Origin: CAIXSC01 sp046349855 | GTDB lineage: Bacteria > Planctomycetota > Planctomycetia > Pirellulales > Pirellulaceae | Reading direction: 5' to 3' | Length of the DNA stretch: 64,000 nt | Assembly: GCA_046349855.1 (NCBI GenBank) | Contig: JAXMBM010000013.1 | Coordinates: 1-64,000, forward strand | In this document: positions 18,713 to 27,800 of the stretch, in pieces | How the letters are laid out: the number at the start of each line of letters is the position of its first letter | How positions within the stretch are numbered: position 1 is the stretch's first letter | The notes under the pieces: generated by a model | The model's input: the letters and a program-made list of their open reading frames with translations, nothing else | The model's database searches: none | Told to the model about the DNA's origin: nothing | Translations under genes and position numbers: made by a program

Positions 18713-20809
18713 ATGGTAACCACGGTCTGCATCCGTCGGCTTATTCTGGCTCTGACGCTGTTCCTGCTGCCCGCATCGCGGATGTTGGCCGGAGAAGCGG
18801 AGGAAACGGGAATCGTACGGCGGGCGGTCCCGCAGCATCTGGCCGGTCACCAGAACTCGGTGTTTTCCATCGAGGTGTCGCCGGCTGGCGATCGCCTGCT
18901 GTCGGGCGGTGCAGACCGCAAGGTAATCCTGTGGGATACGATGTCCGGTGCTCAGCGCGCGATCAATCAGGATCCGGGCGGCGGGATGCTCGACGTGGCC
19001 TTTGCCACAGGTGACTCGGTGGTGCTGGCGGGCGGAGATCCCGGTGAAGTGCTGGTGCTCGACGCCACGGATCTCCAGCTCCGGCGAAAGCTCTCTTTTC
19101 CCTTCCGCAGCAGTCGCTTCGACACGCACGGCGGCCGGCATTGGGTGGCCGTGGGGGGAGTCACGGGCACGATCCTGTTGTATGACTATCGCAGCGGGAC
19201 GGCCGTGCGCGAATTCCCGATTCATGGTTCCCGCGTCCTGGGGCTCGCCTTTTCACCCGACGGCGAAACACTCTGGACGGCCGGAGATCAGCCGGGAAGC
19301 GGCGAGAAGATCTTCACGCTGCGTGCCACGAACACACGGACGGGAGCGTCGGTTGAGTTGGCCCGGTTGCCGGGACGACCGGTGCGGATGAGTCTTCATG
19401 GTGAGCGTTTGGCGCTCACTGCCGGCCCGGCCTTGCTGGTGTTCCACCTGCCGACGGGCCAGATGGAGCAGCAATGGACGTTACCTGAGGGGGGCGAGGC
19501 CCAGCAGCTCGTCTACTGGCCGCAGCATCAACTGTATGTATCGGCGTCGCCGACGGGGCGCGTGGATCTATGGCGACCGGGATCGCCCCGCGCCGTCGGT
19601 TCCTTCCGCGGCCACGAGCGGGCGTTGTTCCAGACGCTGCCGCTGGACAAACAGCGTCTGGTGACGGCCGCAGCCAGCGGTCAGCAGGGGTTGACGATCT
19701 GGACGCTGGAGCTGGCCGGCCTTCCCGGCACGGACGCGACGGCGTCGAGCGGAGCGGGGAAGTCGGTGGAGCCCGCGATGCGTTCCCCCGGCAATCCGCG
19801 CCCGGCTCCGCCGCCACCTCCCCCCATGCCACAGCCCAGCCCACAGCCCAGCCCGAAGCCGATGGTGCCGGCGCCGGACAGCAAATCGGACCCGCCGACA
19901 TTGCCTCGCGCGCGACTGGCCGTGCCCGATGCGGCGCTGCGCGGGCAGAGTCTGGAAAAGATCCGGGAAGTGTTTCGCGATGATTACGACAAGTCGAAGA
20001 AGGGCGGAGACCGAGCCGCGTTGGCGCGGAAATTCCTGCAGCTCGCTCAGGATTCCCGCTCCGATCCGCCCGCGCACTATGTGCTGCTCTCCGAAGCCAC
20101 TCGCCATGCGCTGGCGGGCGGCGACCTGGATCTCACCCTGCAGTTGATCCGTGAGCTTGAACAGTGGTACGAGGTCGACGCCTGGGGACTCCGCGTCACA
20201 GCCTTCAATGAAATCGCCACCCACAAAATGCTCGATCGGCGGCAGTTGACCGTGGCCGCTTTGACGAGCGCGGCAGCGGCGGTCGAGGCCGGAGAACTGA
20301 CGCGAGCGGGTGACATCCTGCGTGTGGCGGCGGCCGCGTCGACCCAGGTGCGGGACACCAAGTTGCGCGCCGATGTGGCGGCGCGGCGGAAGGAGCTGGA
20401 AGAATTGGGGCGCATCGCGGAACTGGGCGCTGCCGCCGGCCGGCGTCTGGAGACCGATCCGGAGAATGCCAAGGCCCATCTGGCCCGGGGCCGCTACCTG
20501 ATCCTCATCCGCCGCGACTGGAACGCGGGACTCGACCATCTGGCCCGGGGCGACGACGAACGATTGCGCAGCTGTGCGGTCGCGGACCGGGCGGATCCAC
20601 GGGACGTCGCCGCCACCCTGGCCGTCGCCGATCAGTGGTGGGACGCTGGCCAATCGGCCACCGGACTCGACAAACACCTCTGCCTGGCTCGTGCCTTGGT
20701 CCGCTATCGGCAGGTCGCGGGCGCCGCCGCCGCCCTGGACAAACTCCGCGCGGAAAGACGCATCAAGGAGATCCGCGACTCGGTGCCTGCGAACTGGTTG
20801 GTTCCTTGA
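18713..20809 (+). CDS. Secreted WD40-repeat protein with helical C-terminal domain
   Basis: 698 residues; strong ribosome site GAGGGGGAGG just before the ATG. A signal peptide (RRLILALTLFLLPASRMLAG) is followed by WD40 repeats such as HQNSVFSIEVSPAGDRLLSGGADRKVILWD, here split as HQNSVFSIEVSPAGDRLL and SGGADRKVILWD, over about residues 40-340. A proline-rich linker lies near 345-390 (PAPPPPPPMPQPSPQPSPKP). The remaining ~300 residues are helical, with segments like LVRYRQVAGAAAALDKL and a module reading ARGRYLILIRRDWNAGLDHL that recurs in planctomycete secreted proteins and looks TPR-like. Flanked on both sides by A and B repeats. No enzyme motif was seen; probably a periplasmic or surface scaffold. 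Confidence 0.8.
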   Translation: MVTTVCIRRLILALTLFLLPASRMLAGEAEETGIVRRAVPQHLAGHQNSVFSIEVSPAGDRLLSGGADRKVILWDTMSGAQRAINQDPGGGMLDVAFATGDSVVLAGGDPGEVLVLDATDLQLRRKLSFPFRSSRFDTHGGRHWVAVGGVTGTILLYDYRSGTAVREFPIHGSRVLGLAFSPDGETLWTAGDQPGSGEKIFTLRATNTRTGASVELARLPGRPVRMSLHGERLALTAGPALLVFHLPTGQMEQQWTLPEGGEAQQLVYWPQHQLYVSASPTGRVDLWRPGSPRAVGSFRGHERALFQTLPLDKQRLVTAAASGQQGLTIWTLELAGLPGTDATASSGAGKSVEPAMRSPGNPRPAPPPPPPMPQPSPQPSPKPMVPAPDSKSDPPTLPRARLAVPDAALRGQSLEKIREVFRDDYDKSKKGGDRAALARKFLQLAQDSRSDPPAHYVLLSEATRHALAGGDLDLTLQLIRELEQWYEVDAWGLRVTAFNEIATHKMLDRRQLTVAALTSAAAAVEAGELTRAGDILRVAAAASTQVRDTKLRADVAARRKELEELGRIAELGAAAGRRLETDPENAKAHLARGRYLILIRRDWNAGLDHLARGDDERLRSCAVADRADPRDVAATLAVADQWWDAGQSATGLDKHLCLARALVRYRQVAGAAAALDKLRAERRIKEIRDSVPANWLVP

Positions 20810-20846
20810 GTTTCCTGGCTCCTTTCTGGCTACGAGGCGCCAGGAT

Positions 20847-21065
20847 GTAGCTTGACTACATCGCTATTCCACCGACCGAAGGTCGGTGGAGCTGGGACTT
20901 GGCGGGGCTATGCGATATCGCATGTTGTGCGCGAGGGAGTCGCGCTGTGCCGCCGTTCAGCGCACGATCGACTCTGCCCGCTTGGTCGGAACTTCTTGAC
21001 CTTCTGCCCCCATTCCCGCTTCTCCACCGACCTTCGGTCGGTGGTCCCTTGAGCCGCCAAGCTAC
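20847..21065. repeat. Element A, copy 3 (219 bp, variant interior)
   Basis: Keeps both terminal hairpins and the GTAGCTTG/CAAGCTAC ends, but about 70 interior bases differ from copies 1 and 2 (for example GCGATATCGCATGTTGTGCG). Conserved ends with a changed centre suggest that the ends are the functional part. Confidence 0.8.
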
Positions 21066-21472
21066 GCCCATCGCCGAAGCCGCCAAAGGTTAGCTGCAGC
21101 GACTCGATCAGGCGACGCTGAGCTGACAGGCGGACTCGCTGCCTTTCAGGTTATAGCTTGCGCTCACCCGCTCATCTGCGGCCTCAATTCAGCAGCGACG
21201 GCAGGTATGTGCATCACCTGCAAGTGGCACTGGAATTCGTGTCTGCGGTGTGATTGCGGGATGATCACCGCCGCTGTTGGCGCTGAGTTACCTGAACAAT
21301 CTGGCGTACGTGTTTGGCATGCCGGCGGTGCTTTGGCCGAGTGCCTATCTTGGCTCGCAGGGGGCGTATGGCATGTCCGCGGCGCGGCAAGCAACTCGGC
21401 GCGTTGCGGAAAGAGAGGGCTGAAGAGAGCCGGGGCCGCGTTTGCCGCAGAAGAGAGCGGGCTGCGCTCGGC
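21066..21472. other. Intergenic stretch with no convincing gene
   Basis: Between A copies 3 and 4. One plus-strand frame reads PLLALSYLNNLAYVFGMP then AVLWPSAYLGSQGAYGMSA, which looks protein-like but has no recognisable family and no start. It may be a gene fragment. Nothing else was seen. Confidence 0.4.
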
Positions 21473-21548
21473 GTAGCTTGACTACATCGCTATTCCACCG
21501 ACCGAAGGTCGGCGGAGCTGGGACTTGGCTGGCGGGGCTATTCGATCC
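21473..21548. repeat. Element A, copy 4 (left end only)
   Basis: GTAGCTTGACTACATCGCTA followed by the hairpin (one base changed, GGTCGGCGG) and CTTGGCTGGCGGGGCTATTC as in copy 2. The right half is missing. A worn right half of element B follows at about 21666-21712. Confidence 0.7.
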
Positions 21549-21718
21549 AGCGGCCCTGGTACAGGTGCCTCTCCCCGGTAGTGTGGTCGTGGGAAAGGTA
21601 TCGCATGCGGTGCTTGAGGAACACCCAGCGATAGAAATTGCTCGTGGGTCTACCAGCCGCTGCAGGCCTGACAAAGAGCCTTGAAGCCTGACAACCAGTC
21701 CTGAAAGCTCTTCTGCAG

Positions 21719-23101
21719 CTAGTCCCACCACCAGCGTTTCGGATCAACCTTGGCGGCGCCGGTTCGCTGATGGACTTCCGCCAGTTCGCCCGACGCATCG
21801 GTCTGGAGATGGCCCGGGCTGAGCGCCTGCCGCGGCTGAATGTTGACGCCACCACCAATCGGCGTCATCAAGGTGTTCCCCTTCCAGACCACGTTCACCG
21901 CCGACTCGACCTGCCGAGGCACCAGCCGAGTCTCCACGGCCAACGCCTGCTCGTTGCCAAACACCGGCAGCTGCCAGCCGGCCTGCCCGTAGAAGTCCTG
22001 CTCCTGGATGTAGGCCGCCGCAATGGAGAGGTCGATGAGGTTACGCAGCTGAGCATACACCGGGGACTTGCGCGCCAATTCCGGGTAGCGGTCGGTAAAC
22101 TGCTTCACGAACGCCTGACTCGCACGATTGCCAGCCCCCTGAGCGTTTACTCGGCCACCTTCGGCCGTGACCCGCTCGTTCTCGCCAATCAACCGCACGC
22201 CGTCCCCCACCAGTTCCATCGCCAGCCGATCCTCACTCACCCGCACGCATTCGTAGTTGGGTGTGAAATACCAGCGTTCCATCGCATTTCGCGCGACTTC
22301 CCGCGGATTGGCCCGCGAGACATAGCTGTCGATCTTCACCGGCGGAACCTCCAGCCCAATGCCGATCAGCTTCATCCGGTAGTCGGCTTCGACCAGAACC
22401 TGCGCGAAATGGGTCGTCGGCGCGATGCCGCGAATCGTGACTTCCTGGAATCCCAGGTTCTCCCGCAATCCCACCGCGATCCGCTGCGCGTCGTTCGGCG
22501 AGATGGCACCCAACTGTCCGAGGAACTGCTGCATCCGCGCCAGCCCTTCCTTCGTCGGATCAATCGAGACGCTGATCACCTTCGCTCCACCACCTCCCGG
22601 CGGATAGGCCCGCAAAGCGACAATCAGATCTTCCAGTTCCAGCACCGGCACGCCGGTGTGCAATCCCACCACGCGGCCCGCCGGATCCGGCATGAAACCT
22701 TCCGCCGGCCCCTCCAGCACCACATCCTTCGTTTCCGGGAAATAAAACACATGGCGCACCCGCGTCAGTCCCGCCAGGTAGCGCATCTCGTCCGTCACCG
22801 GCTGGCCCGCCGCCAGCTTCTCCGCCAGCTGCGCCTCCAGACGGGTCAGCGAGACCTTCCGCGATTCGCTCTTCCGCAGCAAATCGGCCGGCAACGCCGC
22901 CCGAGCCGCGTCCGCCAGCCGACGCGTCAGCGCCCCCGACGGATCACTCACCATCTTCTTTCGCAGCACACCCTGCGCGTCGACCTCCACACCGGCCACC
23001 TGCTGGCCGACCTGCCCGCAGGCCGGTCGTGGCACCAGCCAGCCGACCAGAGTCAGAACGAGCAGGGAGGCGGGAACAATCTGCCGAAGGTTCGCTGTCA
23101 C
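21719..23101 (-). CDS. DUF1598-like secreted protein
   Basis: 460 residues from a GTG at 23101; no ATG fits better and this start opens a signal peptide (IVPASLLVLTLVGWLVPRP). Characteristic phrases are YLAGLTRVRHVFYFPETKDV, VLEGPAEGFMPDPAGRVVG and TGVPVLELEDLIVALRAYPP, which match my memory of the planctomycete-specific DUF1598 family. A second conserved stretch reads FQEVTIRGIAPTTHFAQVLV and ADYRMKLIGIGLEVPPVK. No known catalytic motif. Function unknown. It stands alone between repeat-rich spacers, transcribed opposite to the WD40 gene. Confidence 0.72.
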   Translation of the reverse strand: MTANLRQIVPASLLVLTLVGWLVPRPACGQVGQQVAGVEVDAQGVLRKKMVSDPSGALTRRLADAARAALPADLLRKSESRKVSLTRLEAQLAEKLAAGQPVTDEMRYLAGLTRVRHVFYFPETKDVVLEGPAEGFMPDPAGRVVGLHTGVPVLELEDLIVALRAYPPGGGGAKVISVSIDPTKEGLARMQQFLGQLGAISPNDAQRIAVGLRENLGFQEVTIRGIAPTTHFAQVLVEADYRMKLIGIGLEVPPVKIDSYVSRANPREVARNAMERWYFTPNYECVRVSEDRLAMELVGDGVRLIGENERVTAEGGRVNAQGAGNRASQAFVKQFTDRYPELARKSPVYAQLRNLIDLSIAAAYIQEQDFYGQAGWQLPVFGNEQALAVETRLVPRQVESAVNVVWKGNTLMTPIGGGVNIQPRQALSPGHLQTDASGELAEVHQRTGAAKVDPKRWWWD

Positions 23102-23312
23102 GGTTGAATCTCGCCAAGCGCAACGGAAATGAGGCTGACGGCTGGGAATCGAGTGTCGCTAAAGTTCGTCCAGCTATCCTAGTTGCCGCAATGTGACACC
23201 ACAAAAAACCGACGAAAAAGTAATCGATGGAAAAACCTGGAGACGAGCCGGAGCGGACCGGAGGCGCCCAGGGGTACCGGTTGCAGCGGACCGGCGGGTG
23301 GTATGGCCGGCA

Positions 23313-23369
23313 AAAAAGGTGTCCGGACTCGTTTATGAGCCTGACAAAGAGTCCTGACACCTTTTCCGC
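23313..23369. repeat. Element B, intact copy
   Basis: Left arm GGTGTCCGGACTC, loop containing TTTATGAGCCTGACAAA, right arm GAGTCCTGACACC, then TTTT. One mismatch in 13 pairs. The shape (stem then T-run) would also serve as a rho-independent terminator for the gene to its right or left. Confidence 0.75.
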
Positions 23370-23466
23370 CCCATTTTCCGCCCGCCTTTTCCGCCCGTGG
23401 CGGAAAGAGAGGGCTGACGAAAGCGGGGGCTGCGTTTGGCGCAGAAGAGAGCGGGCTGCACTCGGC

Positions 23467-23521
23467 GTAGCTTGACTACGTCGCTATTCCACCGACCGAA
23501 GGTCGGTGGAGCTGGGGCTTG
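23467..23521. repeat. Element A, copy 5 (left end only)
   Basis: GTAGCTTGACTACGTCGCTA, then the perfect CCACCGACC/GGTCGGTGG hairpin and GAGCTGGGGCTTGG. The rest is missing. It supplies the stop codon region of the flippase fragment read on the minus strand. Confidence 0.7.
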
Positions 23522-24810
23522 GGCGGATAAAACGTGGGCGAATAAAACGTGTCCGGACTCGTTTTTGAGCCTGACAAAGAGTCCTGACACCTTTTCCGCA
23601 CTTGCGGCAGCACATCACCAGCGGAGTTCGCGTGGCGGGGCACAGGAGTGAGGTGGCGAGCAGCGTGAGAACACCGAGTAGTGCGAGCAAGAGCAGGCTT
23701 TCCGAGCGCCCAGCCGGCAGAGGGCCGAACAGCCGGCCGAAGACGGGAATGACGCAGCCGACCAGGACGGGAACGCTGAAGTTTCCCAGGGCCCAGGAAC
23801 GCCAGCTGTGAGGCACCGGGCCGCGCGTCACGACAACCGGAATGATCAACAGATAGTAGGTGTTGAGCGCCAACCAGATGCAGGCAGCTCCCAGGCCGCC
23901 GTACCACGCTGTCGCGAGTATCTGCAGTGGCACAAACAGCAGCGTCGCCAGCAGGTTGAGCACGACGACGGCCCGTGTCCTCCCTGTGGCAAGCAACACC
24001 GAGGCGGGCAATACACTCAGGCAATTCAACGCGGTACCGGAGGTCAGCAGGGCGAGCAGTAACGCTCCGTCGTCAGCCAGCGACGAATCCGCCGTCAACG
24101 CAGCCAGAATCTCCCGGGAAAAGACTACGAGCAGCGTGGCCAGAGGCAGGACCAGCGCGGCCATGACGCGAGTGCCGTGCAAGTACAGGTTTTGCAGGGC
24201 GGCCAGATCGCCGCGGCTGATCTCGCCGGAGAAGCGGGGAAACAAAGCACCGGAAAGTGGCCCGCTGATACAGGCGAGCCCCATGGCCAGCAGCATGCCC
24301 AGGGAGAAAGTCGTGAAGTCCCGCGCCGAACCGGTGGCGCTGAGGGTGAGCCGGTCGGCGTGCGTGAGCAGTAGTGCCGACAGCGACACGCTGCTTGCGC
24401 CCAGCGCGTAGGCTGCGAGCTTCCGCCATCCGAGATCGAATGTCTGCCCCAACTCGGGTGGACCGATGGCTCGCCGCGCCCGCTGTGCGAAGATCCCCAA
24501 TCCCAGAACACACACGGCCACCTGCCAGCTGAAATAGCTGACCAGCGAACCCGAGCAAGCCCAGGCGACCATGACTCCACCGAAGTGTCGCAGGACGGCA
24601 TACGCCAGATTGACCAGCCCGACCAGCGACTGACGCTGGAGTCCGAGCAGGGCGTTGACATAGATAGTCTGAATCCAGGTGGTCCCCAGGCAAATCGCCA
24701 TCAGACGCAGGGAATGTTCAACCGTGTCGCGCGACACGCCTCCCTGCAAGCAGAAACGCGCGATCAGGGGGGCCAGGAAAAACAGGATCGCTCCCAGCCG
24801 CGAACATAAG
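23484..24810 (-). pseudogene. Polysaccharide flippase (Wzx-like) fragment, both ends replaced by repeats
   Basis: The minus-strand frame encodes many hydrophobic helices and phrases typical of Wzx/MATE-like flippases: TIYVNALLGLQRQSLVGLVN, LLTHADRLTLSATGSARDFT and LFPRFSGEISRGDLAAL. Reading on upstream of the TTG at 24749 gives LGAILFFLAPLIARFCLQGG, which fits a transmembrane helix. The frame then enters element B at 24807-24857, so about 80-100 N-terminal residues expected in the family are missing. The last ~35 residues (after CPATRTPLVMCC) are element B and A sequence, not flippase. The membrane core is uninterrupted for some 380 codons. It probably once moved lipid-linked sugar units made by the neighbouring transferases and is now unlikely to be functional. 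Confidence 0.75.
23545..23597. repeat. Element B, intact copy inside flippase 3' end
   Basis: GTGTCCGGACTC, loop, GAGTCCTGACAC, then CTTTT. Only about 175 bases from the previous copy, with element A copy 5 between them. Confidence 0.75.
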
Positions 24811-24857
24811 GTGTCAGGACTCGTTTGCGAGCCTGATAAAGAGTCCTGGCACTCTTT
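24807..24857. repeat. Element B copy at flippase 5' end
   Basis: AAGGTGTCAGGACTCG, loop, then GAGTCCTGGCACTCTTT. Slightly diverged right arm. It marks the point where flippase coding similarity ends. Confidence 0.7.
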
Positions 24858-24921
24858 CTAACTCGTTCCAATCCCAGAGTCTGCCAGTCGCCGCAAGCAA
24901 GTTCTTCGCATCGCGAGGGCA

Positions 24922-25934
24922 CTAACCGGACCGTCCGAACCAACGTGTGCGAAAGTCGAAAGGACTTTGGCGCAGTTCGATGTGAATTCCACGTGGCCGT
25001 CGGAAGACTAGTGCAGCCAGGATACTTGCGGCGAAATTGAACAGCACATCCGGAAAATAGGCGACTGCAGAAAGCCAAGTGCGAGTGGGCCAAGACATTG
25101 TCTTCATACCCACCAACGTACGATACTCCTGGGCCGTATACCACCCTCGCGCCTTCATTGCCAGGAGAGCAACAAGCCCCTTCCAGGGCTCTCTCGCCGT
25201 GATGGCCGATTTCGCTTTGGGACAAATATGACCAAATGACCAAATAAGTCCTGGCCACTTGATCATCCAAATCTGAAAGCCGCGACTCACCCAGAGCGAG
25301 TTTCCATAGCGCACCTTAATTAATGGTTCAGCAATAGCAACCGCATCACCTCTTAACGGAGATTGAAAGATCACTCCGACGTGTATGAACTCCGTGCCGT
25401 AGTACTTTTCGCGGTCGCGATCCAGCCAAACGCTGCGCCGAATGACCACTGATCCAATAAACGACAGCACGGTTCCACACACCGAAAGCAGGTTCGACTG
25501 CTCGTGACTCAGAAAGACCTTGTCCTGCCGGATGTCAATCTTCGAACCAACGAGCAATTCAGTTAAATCCGCATTCCACCATTCGCCATTGACGACCACC
25601 AGATCTCGATTGTCAGTTAACCGATCAAGAATCGCTCTGACGGCGGAGGGCTTCACCACATCGTCGTCCGTCATGAGCCAACAGAACTCTCCCTTGGCAA
25701 AGGCTCACGGTGCGATCGTAATCGCGGTCGACACCGCCCTTCTTTTCGAGCCGTACATAGTGACAATGGGTAGCCAGCAAACGCCCTTCGTGACCACGCT
25801 CTCTGTGTCATCGGTTGACGCTCCATCGACGACAATCAGCTCCGTGTCACTGGTCATCTGCGCGATGATGCTATCAAGCGTATCGCCGATGAATCGTGCG
25901 CGGTTGACGTCGCAATGCAGATAGACAATCGCAT
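24922..25934 (-). pseudogene. Family 2 glycosyltransferase, frameshifted
   Basis: The ATG at 25934 begins MRLSICIAT; one base is missing in the next codon, after which the frame reads NRARFIGDTLDSIIAQ and TELIVVDGASTDDTESVV, the classic GT2 nucleotide-binding start. Two more single-base shifts are needed to continue through HYVRLEKKGGVDRDYDRTV and AKGEFCWLMTDDDV, where DDD is the expected metal-binding motif. From there the frame is open to 24922 and ends in TRWFGRSG. It starts about 20 bases after the GT4 stop on the same strand. Likely a sugar transferase for a surface polysaccharide. Either a pseudogene or damaged by consensus errors; the retained protein sequence favours errors. Confidence 0.75.
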
Positions 25935-25955
25935 GCCAAAACCCCTGAGAACAGT

Positions 25956-27089
25956 TCAGCATTCATATCCTAAGCGGCTTACGCTCCATCGTTCTCTTGC
26001 TGGCAGAGGCGGCATCTGTATACCTCGGGTCAGGCTCGCGACCTGCGGCCAGCGCAGGACATCTCTGTCGCTTCCTTCAACTCTCATCCCGATGTACTGT
26101 CGCAGCGCGTGCCGCATCGCAGCAATATCTCCTGGTTTGGCCCAGAAGGTGTTTTGCTCGCGGCAATAGCCCCGCCATCGAACTGGTAGTCAAAACCAAG
26201 AGTTCCCTGAAGCCGTGCCGCATGAATGGACGTATTCCAGACCACCACCATCAGTAAGTGATACAGCAGCGCGTCCGCAACCGCTAACCACTTAGCCATC
26301 GTCTTCTGACAGTAGCCCGGTCGTGGCGGAACCCGCCATGTGGGGGAACGACGTCAATTGAATCACCCTCTCGCCATATTCCTTCGCAAATCCGGGTATA
26401 CCGCCGATGATCAGCAAGTGATCGCTACTGGCGTCGGCGATTTCAGGCTGCGGCAAATCATACGCACTTACGTGGGTAGACTGGCAAAGTGCACGGCTGG
26501 TCACGGCTTTTTCCGGCGACACACCAATAGTAACACGTAGGCTGTCGACTTCTGCGACGAGGTAATCGTTCGTGGCGGGATACTGGCAGCGTTCCGGTAT
26601 AAGTAAAAATGGCTTAAGTACGGCGGGCAAGCTATAGAGCCGCTTGAATCCAGCACGAAAGTCAGGTCGTACAGAGATAATCGCCGATGCCGCGAAGTAC
26701 GATGCTAGAATGCGAAGGTAGTGTGGCGGCACATGCTCGTGAAGTGTCATTACTACTGGCCGACCAACGATCCATCGAAACCAGTGCGCGACCCTTGTAA
26801 GCAAGTGGCCGTTATAGCCGTGCGCTGGAAACTGAATATGAAGAATGTCGGGATCAAACTGCTCCAACTCATTCCGAATAGTGGCAAATTCGGACCAGCG
26901 CCAGTCACGTAAACTGGCTCGGCACTGATTCGCCGCTGTGGCTTGCGTGGGTGGAAGCGGGCCATCGTGTCGCGATGCGAAATGTACGACATCAATCCCA
27001 GAGGCGCTCAAAAGCTTCAACCAAGTGTACCGTATAGTCCACCAAACCCCGCATGCGACTGGCGGTGCAGGGCGCAAAAACGCCTTCAC
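25956..27089 (-). pseudogene. Family 4 glycosyltransferase, frameshifted
   Basis: Probable GTG start at 27089, overlapping the previous gene's TGA (GTGA). It reads KAFLRPAPPVACG and, after small shifts, DYTVHLVEAFER and GIDVVHFASRHDGP. This is the N-terminal half of GT4 enzymes, where the acceptor sugar binds. The body contains PDILHIQFPAHGYNGHLLTR and GRPVVMTLHEHVPPHYLR. A further shift near 26.15-26.3 kb is needed for the end (TFWAKPGDIAAMRHALRQYI). Stop at 25956. About 380 residues if repaired, normal for the family. Position in the middle of the cluster supports polysaccharide assembly. Confidence 0.72.
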
Positions 27090-27800
27090 CGTGATTCGAT
27101 CCGCGTCACGCACATACGTAATACAAACCACGCGAAGGTATACCGTCGGCCCGCGTGCGTGATGACCTGATCGCACGCATCAAAGTTGGCGTCACCGACC
27201 AATTCCAAGCCCACTTGTCGTCCCGAACGCAGGCTGATATGTCGAGGATTTCGCTCTTTGAAAAGATGGTCAGACATCCCGAGCACAATCCCAGTCGTGT
27301 CAATCTTGTCGGGCCAATAGTCTGTGGAACAGATAAAGTAGCCGCCGAGTCCGCAGACCCGGTGTACCTCAACCGGTAAACGGGCCACATCGCCGGCCGT
27401 GCTCGATCGCGGAGATTGAGGTGACGGCCGCAAAGCGGCTCGTCGTCGTAGGGGGTGCTGAAGAAGTCGCCTTGGCAGTATTGGATTGAGTCCGAATAGA
27501 GGCCACCGCGGATTCTTGGGTTCAGGTCGATCCCGTGCAGATTGCGAAATCACCAGTCTGAAGTATGGGCGGGATCTCAGACTTCATGAGCCCCCCGAAG
27601 TCGTAGCAGGGTCATCGGTACGGATATGGCAGCGAAGGAACTGTGTGGTCTCCCCGGCCAGCGCTCGCACCAGTCACCTGGGATGAGCTCGCCAATCCGA
27701 TGCGTCGCATGGCGCGCACACCATATCGGCGGTAAAGCAGAGAGACGCTCTCTGCGCATCGCTCGAGCGTCGATTTCCGAATACTGTTGTAGCGCACAGA
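27086..27800 (-). pseudogene. SAM-dependent methyltransferase, frameshifted
   Basis: Pieces in different frames join into a class I methyltransferase C-terminal half: HGIDLNPRIRGGLYSDSIQY, CQGDFFSTPYDDE, RFAAVTSISAIEHG, VEVHRVCGLGGYFICSTDYW, PDKIDTTGIVLGMSDHLF and GLELVGDANFDACDQ. The IDLNP acidic strand end, the AIEHG motif and the VHRVLxPGG-like phrase are typical. At least three single-base shifts separate the pieces. The N-terminal part (27.55-27.8 kb) is poorly readable, so the start is approximate. It precedes and overlaps the GT4 gene by a GTGA junction. Confidence 0.65.

Noticed and set aside
21770..23107. 445-codon plus-strand open frame opposite the DUF1598-like gene
   Set aside because: Arg/His/Gln-rich shadow with no start signal; the minus-strand gene has a signal peptide and family motifs.
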